From Palsa-1392 sp963819975 (GTDB lineage Bacteria > Verrucomicrobiota > Verrucomicrobiia > Chthoniobacterales > UBA10450): DNA of 64,000 nucleotides. The notes beneath the pieces are model-generated. The model searched no databases. It had not been told where the DNA came from and saw nothing but the letters and a program-made list of their open reading frames with translations. Below, piece after piece: positions 56,328-64,000 of the stretch (the first letter of the stretch is position 1; each line of letters opens with the position of its first letter). The translations under genes and the position numbers were made by a program. The stretch is from the NCBI GenBank assembly GCA_963819975.1, contig CAWFYE010000014.1:1-64000 (forward strand), written 5' to 3'.

Positions 56328-56447
56328 GCGAATATTTAGAGCAGTCTGCTGACAACTAATGCAAGAAACAGTCTACAGGGCCGACCGCGAGCCGCCCGCA
56401 CTATCAGGGGTTCACATCAACGACAGCTCTGACCTCCGCCCTCCGGC

Positions 56448-56984
56448 TTAGGAACTCTGCTTCATTTTCCCGATCAGCGCTCGTTGCGTGGCCAGAGCGT
56501 TGAGAATCTCCGGGTCCCCTTGCAGCCAGGCATTGTCGATGGTGACATTTTTGAAGCGCCATTTCAGGCCGTCACGCACCAGCTCGCAGTGATAACGATT
56601 CATCAAAAGCGCATTCTCCGACCCGCGACGGGAGCCCTCCCGCGGCATGAAGTGTTGCGACATTACATAGGCAGAGAGCGTGGCCGTGTCGCCGCTGATT
56701 TCGATCTGAAGGTTGCTTGCCGTGTGAGTCGTGTCGAGCGGGCCGAGTAACGGCAGCAGAGCATCGAGGATCGCCTGGCGACCGGCCAGCCTGGGGAAAT
56801 CGATCCCAAGTTTTCTGCCGGCGGGGCGGAAATCGAAAACACAGTCTTCCGTGAAGGCCGAGGCCAGCGAATCCGCATCATCGTGGTCGAGACCGGAAGC
56901 GTAACGATGCATCGTGTCCGCAATCTCATACCTATCGCAGGCCTGTTGTCCCAAATCGATGTTCATTTCCTGCACCATAGACAC
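56448..56984 (-). CDS. SnoaL-like (NTF2-fold) protein
   Basis: The 178-residue protein shows the SnoaL_4 style sequence: EIADTMHRYASGLDHDDADSL, then AFTEDCVFDF and GRQAILDALLPLL, with a C-terminal strand ELVRDGLKWRFKNVTIDNAW. The family includes polyketide cyclases, dehydratase-like enzymes and ring-hydroxylating dioxygenase partners; no catalytic role can be assigned. The start could be any of the first three Met codons (residues 1, 3 or 7). The 267 bases upstream (56985-57251) contain nothing I recognise. Confidence 0.7.
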   Translation of the reverse strand: MSMVQEMNIDLGQQACDRYEIADTMHRYASGLDHDDADSLASAFTEDCVFDFRPAGRKLGIDFPRLAGRQAILDALLPLLGPLDTTHTASNLQIEISGDTATLSAYVMSQHFMPREGSRRGSENALLMNRYHCELVRDGLKWRFKNVTIDNAWLQGDPEILNALATQRALIGKMKQSS

Positions 56985-57251
56985 TTCACACCCTTATCGT
57001 AAAGACATTCCACGTTCGCAGATCTCCCGAAGGCTAACAATTACATTGAGCGGCCAAAGGGTCTTTTTTGCTCACCTCTACGAGCTGGCTGACACACGCA
57101 GCCCGCCAGGCTGTCGCGTCCGCGGTGTCTAGTTAGTAAGGAAGCATTGATTGGGTGTTTTGTAGCCATATCTTTTCCTTGGTCGGTTGGTCAGGCGGGC
57201 GGCGATTAGATCGCATTCGCTTTGGGTGAAAATCCCCCGTTCCTGCTCGGC

Positions 57252-57645
57252 TTATTCAGTCGAAAACTGAGCCCGCAATTCCGGCGAGACTCGTTTCGGC
57301 CGGAAACTCTGCGGATCTACCGGACACCACAACGTCCGCGCCTGGGCCAACAATTGCTCGTCGCTCAAGCGCACAATCTCGGTAAACCGCTCAAACGTCA
57401 GGCGGGTCGCTTCCCCGACCCATGTCCGCAACCGGATCTCATCCCCGGCCCGCGCCGGCTTCTTGTAATCGATCTCATGCCGCACGACCACCCAGACATT
57501 AGCCGCCTGATCGGCCGCCGACACCACTGCCTCCCAATGCGCGATCGCCACCTCCTGCACCCAGCGCAGGTAGACTGTATTATTCACATGGCCCAGCCCG
57601 TCGATATCTTCAGGCGGATACCTGTTAATCGTAAACGCGGGATTC
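57252..57645 (-). CDS. Hotdog-fold acyl-CoA thioesterase, N-terminus lost
   Basis: From GTG at 57587 the frame gives 111 residues with NNTVYLRWVQEVAIAHW and VRHEIDYKKPARAGDEIRL, the 4HBT thioesterase pattern. Homology continues upstream in frame through FTINRYPPEDIDGLGHVNNT to about 57645, but no ATG/GTG/TTG start lies there and a TAG stops the frame just beyond. The catalytic Asp region DIDGLGHVN is therefore only inside an unstarted region. The gene seems to have lost its first codons at the junction with the MFS remnant on the other strand. Confidence 0.65.
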
Positions 57646-58068
57646 TATGTCGTGGGGGCGTCAGTGGCCAGGATTCTGGTCCCGAAGCTGGGGACGGTGC
57701 GCCCGATCGTGTTTGCCATGATCGCCTTTGTGACGACCTCGATAATCTTCGTCGCCTTGGAACTTTTCAGCACCTTAAGCACACTGAGCGTCCTGCTGCC
57801 GATGTGTATCTTTATCTTTGGTTGCGGTCTCGTCAGCCCGGCGGCTAATACTGGAGCGATGATGCTTTTCCGCGACAAGGCGGGCGCATCCACGGCCGTC
57901 GTCGGGTTCTCGATCGCGGTCGGCGGTGCCGTCTTCAGCGGCGCGGTTGCGGTGTTTCGTATCACGAGGCTGGTGGAACTGGGTAGCTACTCCGGCGTCA
58001 GCACGCTGTTGTGTATCGCAACCTATCTGATCTGCCTTCGCAAGCCGATAGAGCCCGCTTCAGCGTAG
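57613..58068 (+). pseudogene. C-terminal remnant of an MFS transporter
   Basis: The frame GGYLLIVNAGFYVVGASVAR and onward gives about 150 residues with four to five hydrophobic helices, resembling the C-terminal half of a Bcr/CflA-type drug exporter (for example FGCGLVSPAANTGAMMLF). The N-terminal half and start codon are missing, and its 5 prime end overlaps the truncated thioesterase. It ends with a TAG at 58066-58068. The 58069-58273 gap behind it is empty of genes. Confidence 0.65.
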
Positions 58069-58273
58069 AAATCGCGCTCGTTGTTGTAACTTGGGTCCCG
58101 CTCCGCCAGGCAGGTGGGAAGCGGCGGGCGTTCGTGTAGGTTGAACTTTCGTCTCGCAGTCTCTTACGACCGCCACGGTCAAGTCTCAGATGCATTCATC
58201 GTAAAAAGCTACGTTTAATCTCATCTGGCGCACAAAAGACCGGAAATCATCCCAGAAGCGGCCGCCAGACAGG

Positions 58274-59216
58274 CTAGCGAGCCGTTCCCAGTTCTTGAAT
58301 AAGCGATGGCCGATCGCCGGGAGCAAAGGTTTTCTCATCCGCCGCGCCGCGCGTCAGGATGACGATGATGTATTTCTTCCCGTCTGGCAGCTCGACATAG
58401 GCGGCGTCGTGGCGCACTTCGCTCGTGTCGCCTTCCTTCGACCAGAGACGGGAACCCGGCGGTAACGATTCGCCGAAGAAATCTTTCACCTGATTCTCGT
58501 CGAGGCGCAGGGGAGCGAGCGGTCGCTCGAGCAATGCCATCATCGAATCGCTGGCGGTCGCTGAGACGGCGCGACGTTGCACGATCGAGAATAGAAGCGA
58601 AGCAATGGCATTCGCACTGGCACGGTTCCGATTGCTCTTGTTCTCGCCCATGATCTGCATGTCGCGTCCGTAGGGACCAAAGCTCCAGGGCTTGATAAAG
58701 ACGCTGACGTCGTAACCGAGAGATGCAAAGTAGCGGTTCAAGCTGCGCCGGCGCTCGAGAAATTCTTCGAGCGCCTTCCCCTGTAGTTCGGGTCCGCTGC
58801 GTAGTGTCGGTCAGGACATCGACGAGAAACGCAGCCGCGTCGTTATCGGAGACGTGAATCATCTCGCGCAGCGCGCGCTCGATTTCCGGCGTGAAATGAT
58901 CCTGATGAAAAGCCGCCACCATAAAGAAAAGCTTCACGAGTGACGCGGGATAGAAGGACGCGTCGCCGTGGTAATCGGCACGGACGACACCATCAGCCTT
59001 GGAGAGATCAATCACACTGAACGCGAGATTATCCGGGGTGAGTCTTGGGAATTCCTTCAGCGAAGCCTCCGCGGCGCGGTTGAGTTCGGAGCCAAGTTCG
59101 GCATTCGGCGGCAGCGCACGGAATTCTTTCAAGTCGGCGAGCACGGTTATCGGGGCGGCGGACATTAAAAGCAAAGCTGTGACCGACGTGAAATAGCTAC
59201 CATTCAATACAAGCAT
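58274..59216 (-). CDS. Class A beta-lactamase-like serine hydrolase (frameshifted)
   Basis: The protein starts with a signal peptide (MLVLNGSYFTSVTALLLMSA) and has the active Ser motif SLVK in YPASLVKLFFM and the SDN motif in VSDNDAAAFLV. The frame then breaks: one base removed near 58799 joins VDVLTDTT to SGPELQGKALEEF and NRYFASLGYD in the other frame. The third motif, usually KTG, reads KEG in LWSKEGDTSEVRHD, so it may be a beta-lactamase relative with altered or no antibiotic activity. Full length would be about 314 residues. Confidence 0.75.
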
Positions 59217-59266
59217 CCCTTTCCCATTTCATTCCAGTTCCTGCTCGCGACTTCAATCCTTGTCTC

Positions 59267-59374
59267 TCACATTTTCTCCGCTTCCTCCAGTTCCACCAAC
59301 AGACCCTTTTCGGAATCGCGCAGGGACTTCTGTTTCTCGAGCGCTGCCACAATCCGAATCGCTTTCTCGACCAT
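59267..59374 (-). CDS. Possible 35-residue peptide or gene fragment
   Basis: An ATG at 59374 opens MVEKAIRIVAALEKQKSLRD followed by SEKGLLVELEEAEKM and TGA at 59267. The sequence is a regular charged amphipathic helix with no start signal. It may be a fragment of a longer helical protein. The whole 59217-59549 stretch holds nothing else I can support. Confidence 0.25.
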   Translation of the reverse strand: MVEKAIRIVAALEKQKSLRDSEKGLLVELEEAEKM

Positions 59375-59549
59375 CTCGATGTTTTACATTTTCGTTTTCT
59401 GAGGGTGAGCCCGGGCTGAGAGACGATGCACCATGCCCAAGGGCGAGGATCGCGGCGAGGGCGAGAGTGAAAGCGGAGCTGGAGGGCGTAACGAAGAGCG
59501 ATCGCATCGGGCCCGAGACAGCCGGCGGGTGGAAAGAGCGACCTCCTCG

Positions 59550-62252
59550 CTATCGCATGGAACCTTCGGAGAGTTTGCTTTCCGCGACGCCGATCGCGGT
59601 TTCGAGGGCGACGAACTTTTTTTCGTCCGGGGCTGACATTTTTCCATCGGCTTTGAGCCGTTGATAAATCTCCCGGCTGGCGCGGTAATTTGCGAGTGCT
59701 TTGCGCCACCACTCGATCTCATTGTCTCGCTCGGCGAGCAAGGCATAAACCTGGCCGACAAGGTTTTTCGACCTTGCCGTGACCAGCTGCGACTGCGTGT
59801 GCGCGGGATCTTTCTCCAGGACCGCGCCGCAGTTGGCTTGAGTTTTTTCGGCGGCGGCGAGGGCTGACGGGTAATCCTTTAGAGAAAGATAAAGCTCGGA
59901 CGTTTCGTAATAAGCGCCGCCGATGTCGTAGCTGATGAGAACGTTGCTCGGATCTTCTTTTCTTAGTTGCTCGGACACTTCGATAGCACGCGCAAAGCTC
60001 GCGAGCGATTCTTCAGTTTGACCCGCCGCCTTTTGCGTTACGGCGCGCTGCTTGTTCACGATCACGATATCCCGGCGAGCTTGAAAACTTCCGGGCTCAT
60101 CTTCCAAGGCTTGCTGCGCGAGCTGCAAGGCGCGCTCATATTTGATCAGACTGTTGGGCAAATCTTCGGCCTCGCGATGGTTCTCGCCGCGTTTCAGGTT
60201 GGCGATCATGAAGGAGCGGCGCACGCGCACGTCATTGGGATACTTCTCGTAAAGGGCGGCCATCATCTCCAAGCCCTTCGCAATGTATTCCTCCGCTTCC
60301 GCTTTCCGATCGAGATAGGAGTAAGCCTCACCGATGTCGAGATAGAGGTTGGCGTGATTTAAATGGACGAAGGGATCGTCCGGAGATTGCGCGCTCAAGG
60401 CGGCGAAGAGCGCCAGCGAGCGCCGGAAAAAACCAAGCGCCTTCTCATTCTCGCTGTTGTAAAATGGGACAAAGCCGCTCGTCCGCAAAGCCTTCGCCAG
60501 ACTGGCGCGGGCGGCGAGATCCTCCGGCTTCTGCGCCACCACTCGCTCACGCAAGGAGACGGCCTCGGCCAGACTCGCGCCGGCTTTGTCGAAGTCACCG
60601 CCGTTCAAATCAATGCTCGCCGTGACTTCGAGATTGGCCGCCAGGTCCGCCTGCTTTTCCGCGCCGTTCGGGTAGGCTTTGAGCAGCCGGCGCCGGATCG
60701 CCTGCGCTTTTCCGTAGCTCGCGAGCGCGCCTTTTAAATCGCCAATATTCGCCGTTTGGGGATTGCCCTGGACGTCGCCGACCTTTTCGTAGGCTTTCGC
60801 CAGCTCGCTCTGCAACTGCAGATCGCCCGCCGATTCCTGCGACAAACTATCGAGGTATTGCAGGGCGCGGGTCACGAGTAACTGCCGGGCGGGCATCGAG
60901 CCGGGCAGATTTTCGATCTTCGGGCTGAATTCAAAGAGGAAGGAATTCGCCAAAGCGCGAACGTCGTTGAAGCGCTTTTCCGCCCTGGCCTGCGCCGCTC
61001 GCGCCACGCCCGCCTGCCAGAACGTGGCGATCAGCCCGCCGACGATCGCGAGCAGGATCAAAGCTGCGGCCGCGGCGCCGGTGCGGTGACGATTGATGAA
61101 CTTGCCAGCCCGGTAGGAGAAGGTATGCGGGCGCGCCGTGACGGTCAGACCCTCCTTATGCCGGCGAATGTCTTCCGCGAGCGCGGCGACCGAAGCATAA
61201 CGGCGCTCAGGTTCCTTCCGCAGCGCCATCAGGACAATGTTATCGAGATCGCCCTTGAGGAGTCGTGAATCGGAAATCGTGAACCGTGAATTGCGCAGGA
61301 GCGCGGTGCTGGGGCGTTCCGGCTCCTCTTCCGTAATCGCGCGGGAGATTTCCTCCGGTGCGCGACTCGTCAGGCGATAGGGCTTTTGTCCAGTGAGCAG
61401 TTCGTAGAGGATTACCCCTAACGAATAAACGTCGCTGCTGGTCGTGATGCGACCGCCTTTGATCTGCTCTGGGCTGGCATACTCCGGCGTCATGACCCTT
61501 AGGCTCGGGATCGTCTGAGTGTAGGCCTCTTCGTCGGGCGCGAGGACTTTGGCGATGCCGAAATCGAGCAGCTTTGGCGCGCCCTCGACCGTAACCAGGA
61601 TGTTGGAAGGTTTCAGGTCGCGGTGAATAACGAGATTCTGGTGGGCGTAGCTTACCGCCTGGCAAACCTTGCGAAAGATTTCGAGCCGCTGGTTGGTTGC
61701 AATTTCGTTCCCCTCGCAATATTTCGTCAGGGTCGCACCCTGGACATATTCCATCACAAAATAGGGCCGGCCATCATCCGCCGTCCCGCCATCAATCAGG
61801 CGTGCGATATTCGGGTGCTCGAGCTGGGCCAGGATCTGGCGCTCGTGCCGAAAACGCTGCAGGATGTCGTCGGTATCGAGTCCCCGCCTAACGAGCTTAA
61901 GCGCGACTTCCTTGCGGTAGGATTCGTCCGCCCGCTCCGCCAGATAGACCGTGCCGAGTCCGCCGCGGCCGATCTCGCGGATGATCCGGTAGGCGCCTAA
62001 TTGCTGCCCAGCCAGGTCGCCCGAATCGGGAAACAACTCCCGCGGAAGCGCGAGCGGCGCATCCTCGATGAATTCCGAAGCCTGCGCGTCGGAAGCGAGG
62101 AGTGACTCGATCTCCGCGCGCAATTCTCCATCCTCGCCGCATTCCTGCTCGAGAAAACGCTCCCGCTCCGGGGCCGCCAGTTCGACGGCCGCGTCGAAGA
62201 GCGCGTTGACTCTCTCCCGGTGCTCACTCGTTCCGGGCATCGCCTTGCTCAT
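59550..62252 (-). CDS. Membrane Ser/Thr protein kinase with C-terminal TPR domain
   Basis: The 900-residue protein has a PknB-type kinase domain (IGRGGLGTVYLAE; VALKL; HRDLKPSNILV; DFGIAKVL; PEYASPEQIKGG) at about residues 90-365, one membrane helix (GAAAAALILLAIVGGLIATFW, about 405-425), and a long TPR-rich region to the end that would lie outside the membrane. This architecture is common in Acidobacteria and Verrucomicrobia and is often encoded next to an ECF sigma gene. The start at 62252 (MSKAMPGTSEH) overlaps the sigma gene by 29 bases; 62240 is an alternative. Confidence 0.92.
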   Translation of the reverse strand: MSKAMPGTSEHRERVNALFDAAVELAAPERERFLEQECGEDGELRAEIESLLASDAQASEFIEDAPLALPRELFPDSGDLAGQQLGAYRIIREIGRGGLGTVYLAERADESYRKEVALKLVRRGLDTDDILQRFRHERQILAQLEHPNIARLIDGGTADDGRPYFVMEYVQGATLTKYCEGNEIATNQRLEIFRKVCQAVSYAHQNLVIHRDLKPSNILVTVEGAPKLLDFGIAKVLAPDEEAYTQTIPSLRVMTPEYASPEQIKGGRITTSSDVYSLGVILYELLTGQKPYRLTSRAPEEISRAITEEEPERPSTALLRNSRFTISDSRLLKGDLDNIVLMALRKEPERRYASVAALAEDIRRHKEGLTVTARPHTFSYRAGKFINRHRTGAAAAALILLAIVGGLIATFWQAGVARAAQARAEKRFNDVRALANSFLFEFSPKIENLPGSMPARQLLVTRALQYLDSLSQESAGDLQLQSELAKAYEKVGDVQGNPQTANIGDLKGALASYGKAQAIRRRLLKAYPNGAEKQADLAANLEVTASIDLNGGDFDKAGASLAEAVSLRERVVAQKPEDLAARASLAKALRTSGFVPFYNSENEKALGFFRRSLALFAALSAQSPDDPFVHLNHANLYLDIGEAYSYLDRKAEAEEYIAKGLEMMAALYEKYPNDVRVRRSFMIANLKRGENHREAEDLPNSLIKYERALQLAQQALEDEPGSFQARRDIVIVNKQRAVTQKAAGQTEESLASFARAIEVSEQLRKEDPSNVLISYDIGGAYYETSELYLSLKDYPSALAAAEKTQANCGAVLEKDPAHTQSQLVTARSKNLVGQVYALLAERDNEIEWWRKALANYRASREIYQRLKADGKMSAPDEKKFVALETAIGVAESKLSEGSMR

Positions 62253-62817
62253 CGATAATTTCGCGGCGCAGCCAGGCCTTGGCCCGGCGCCATTCGCGTT
62301 TGATCGTGCGCGGCGAGACATCGAGCACCTCGGCCGCTTCTTCGTTCGTTAGGCCACCGAAAAAGCGCAGCTCCACCACCTGGCTCTGGCGCGGATCGAG
62401 TTTCGCCAGATCGAGCAGCGCATCGTCGAGCGCGACCAGGTCAACGCTGCGCGAAAGGCCCGGAGCAAGCGCTTCGTCAAATTCCAATTTGTCCCATTTG
62501 CCGCCGCGCTTGTCGGTCCGATGCCGCCGCGCGTGGTCGACCAACACTCTGCGCATGACGCCGGCAGCGACGCCGAAAAAATGCGCCCGGTTTTGCCAGG
62601 TGGTGTTGGTTTGGTCGACCATCCGGAGATACGCCTCGTGCACCAAGCCGGTGGCCTGCAGGGTGTGATCAGCTCGTTCGCCTTGGAGATAACCTCGCGC
62701 AATCTGGCGGAGCTCGTCATAGATCAGCGGCATCAGCTGATCAGCGGCAGCGCGATCGCCATTGCTCCAATCGATCAGGACCTTGGTCACTTGCTGGCGG
62801 GTGGGAGCGGAAATCAT
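62224..62817 (-). CDS. ECF-type RNA polymerase sigma factor
   Basis: The 197-residue protein has sigma region 2 (LMPLIYDELRQIARGYLQGE, then LVHEAYLRMVDQ) and region 4 (LDPRQSQVVELRFFGGLTNE, EEAAEVLDVSPRTIKREWRR). The HEAYLR motif and long linker match the TIGR02999-type ECF group found mostly in Acidobacteria, Planctomycetes and Verrucomicrobia, usually paired with kinases. The start at 62817 (MISAPTRQQVTKVL) was chosen because the longer frame has an implausible leader. It is followed by the kinase gene with overlap, so both are likely one signalling unit, perhaps with the kinase as partner in place of an anti-sigma factor. Confidence 0.93.
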   Translation of the reverse strand: MISAPTRQQVTKVLIDWSNGDRAAADQLMPLIYDELRQIARGYLQGERADHTLQATGLVHEAYLRMVDQTNTTWQNRAHFFGVAAGVMRRVLVDHARRHRTDKRGGKWDKLEFDEALAPGLSRSVDLVALDDALLDLAKLDPRQSQVVELRFFGGLTNEEAAEVLDVSPRTIKREWRRAKAWLRREIIDEQGDARNE

Positions 62818-62916
62818 GCGACGTGTCTTTGGCCATCCAACGCCGAAAACATGCCCGGCAGATGCGATTTGGGGGCATTCTAACAATTTCCCGCGGGCGA
62901 CGTAAGCGTTTTTAAT

Positions 62917-62949
62917 GGGAGGCCCAATTATAAAAAATATTTGGCCCCC
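62917..62949. other. Imperfect palindrome in the sigma / FG-GAP divergent region
   Basis: GGGAGGCCCAATTAT (62917-62931) and ATATTTGGCCCCC (62937-62949) pair imperfectly around an A-rich loop. It lies between the divergent sigma factor gene and FG-GAP gene and may be a regulatory or transcript-end structure. The rest of 62818-62999 contains no gene. Confidence 0.35.
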
Positions 62950-62999
62950 TTCTAGTCCCGGTCGCGCCTTGGAGGGACGGCACATCGAAAGCAGAAAAC

Positions 63000-64000
63000 A
63001 TGATCACAAAAGGCCGTCTCCAAAACAAATTCAGCACCGCTCTTTTGCTTTTCGCCCTCTCGGCGACTTGCGCAGCGACGGAATCCCGGTCGGTACCTGG
63101 CGTCGAGCCGAGCAAAACACAGCACTCAGATTCCACCCTTGGTAAAACCACCGGTTCTTCCTCGGTCGAGGCAATCCCGCCCGGCCTTACCGCTGCCGAT
63201 TGGGCTGGTGTTCGTGAGGCTCATCAGGCGCACCGGCATGATGCAGTGCGGACAGAGACGGGTTACCGGGCGTCGAACCCGGGACAGCGATGGCAGACAA
63301 AATTCGACGACCGGGGGTTTACTACCCAGCCTGACGCGGGCGGATGGCAGTGGGGTTTGGAATTAAAGAGTTTTGGCTTCGCCGGGCAGAAGCGTGCGCT
63401 TGCGCCGAAAGCGCGGATGACAGCCGACGGCGGCCGGGTCACCTACCAGCGAAGCGCAGGCCTCAAGGAATGGTTTGTGAACGATCCGCGCGGGCTGGAG
63501 CATGGCTTCACGGTGGAACAATCGCCTGGAGAAGCCGATGAGCGCGGCATCGAGCTTGAGTTTGATCTTGAGGTGCGGGGCAATCTGCGTGCGGAAACGG
63601 CTTCTCAAAACGGCGCGCTTCGGTTCGTCGATGAGGGAGGTGGAAGCGTCGTCACCTACTCCGGCCTGAAAGCCTGGGACGCCGCGGGCCAGAAGTTGCC
63701 GGCCCGTTTTGTGGTGGAACCCAATCGAGTCAGGCTGCTCGTCGCGGTGGCTGGCGCGCGCTACCCGATCACAGTCGATCCGGTGGCGCAGCAGGCCTAC
63801 CTGAAAGCTTCCAATCCCGAAGCATCCGATTCTTTTGGGCGAGCGGTCGCGATTTCCGGAGACACGCTGGCCGTCGGGGCAACCCTCGAGGATAGCAGCG
63901 CGACCGGAGTGAACGGCGACCAGAATAACAATGGATCAATCGAATCCGGCGCGGTTTATATTTTTGTGCGCAACGGCACCACCTGGAGCCAGCAGGCTTA
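63000..64000 (+). CDS. Secreted FG-GAP/beta-propeller repeat protein (runs off the window)
   Basis: The frame from ATG at 63000 stays open to the window end (333 residues seen). It has a signal peptide (KFSTALLLFALSATCAATES), a beta-rich region that ends GARYPITVDPVAQQAYLKAS, and then an FG-GAP repeat (DSFGRAVAISGDTLAVGATL, then GAVYIFVRNG). Such proteins continue for many more repeats and form surface beta-propellers. It is divergent from the ECF sigma gene, which may control it. The rest of the gene lies beyond the window. Confidence 0.85.
   Translation, partial: MITKGRLQNKFSTALLLFALSATCAATESRSVPGVEPSKTQHSDSTLGKTTGSSSVEAIPPGLTAADWAGVREAHQAHRHDAVRTETGYRASNPGQRWQTKFDDRGFTTQPDAGGWQWGLELKSFGFAGQKRALAPKARMTADGGRVTYQRSAGLKEWFVNDPRGLEHGFTVEQSPGEADERGIELEFDLEVRGNLRAETASQNGALRFVDEGGGSVVTYSGLKAWDAAGQKLPARFVVEPNRVRLLVAVAGARYPITVDPVAQQAYLKASNPEASDSFGRAVAISGDTLAVGATLEDSSATGVNGDQNNNGSIESGAVYIFVRNGTTWSQQA

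Overview
The window looks like chromosome from a high-GC, Gram-negative, aerobic soil-type bacterium, most likely a member of Verrucomicrobiota (Chthoniobacterales-like). This is inferred from gene content: an alternative complex III operon, a sodium-type (N-type) ATP synthase operon, a PUR-family nucleic-acid-binding protein, a giant NdvB-like protein, and an ECF sigma / TPR-kinase / FG-GAP cluster. No rRNA, convincing tRNA, CRISPR array or complete insertion sequence was seen.

Layout. 1-2.5 kb: tail of an unknown gene, a secreted thioredoxin-like protein and rpsA (ribosomal protein S1) behind a structured leader. 2.5-9.3 kb: N-type ATPase operon atpDCQRBEFAG on the minus strand, with atpD and atpG frameshifted. 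9.5-20.2 kb: a decayed polyphosphate kinase 2, a giant cyclic-glucan-synthase-like gene (intact 8.2 kb frame behind a frameshifted 5 prime end) and a decayed trypsin-like gene. 20.3-34.4 kb: stress, carbon, RNA, folate, c-di-AMP, envelope and lactate/glycolate oxidation genes (usp, ppdK, PUR, rnr, folP, cdaA and a tiny CdaR-like protein, sprT-like, rodA, secG, FAD/Fe-S oxidase). 34.4-46.4 kb: a minus-strand respiratory operon with a full alternative complex III (actABCDEF), two unrecognised small proteins and a cbb3-like module whose CcoN homologue has lost nearly all metal and heme ligands. 46.7-48.8 kb: a three-gene RiPP-type operon (Cys-rich precursor, DUF692 iron oxidase, DUF2063 partner) resembling bufferin/metallophore systems. 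49-55.5 kb: pnp, rpsO, a CMD-family protein, a lytic transglycosylase and priA. 55.5-59.4 kb: an accessory patch of small and truncated genes with one attC-like palindrome. 59.5-64 kb: Ser/Thr kinase with TPRs, ECF sigma factor, and the start of a large FG-GAP protein that runs off the window.

How it fits together. Quinol electrons from dehydrogenases (for example the FAD/Fe-S oxidase at 31.5 kb) would enter alternative complex III and pass to its cytochromes c and the linked cytochromes. The N-type ATPase would use or build an ion gradient. The RiPP operon beside the respiratory operon may handle copper or another metal.

Two window-wide signals stand out. First, the heptamer CGTTAGG (consensus TCGTTAGGC) occurs in both orientations about 36 times by hand count, inside core genes and using rare codons, several-fold above a base-composition estimate. 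Second, all the frameshifts that could be aligned need removal of exactly one base, which points to systematic surplus-base errors or recent decay.
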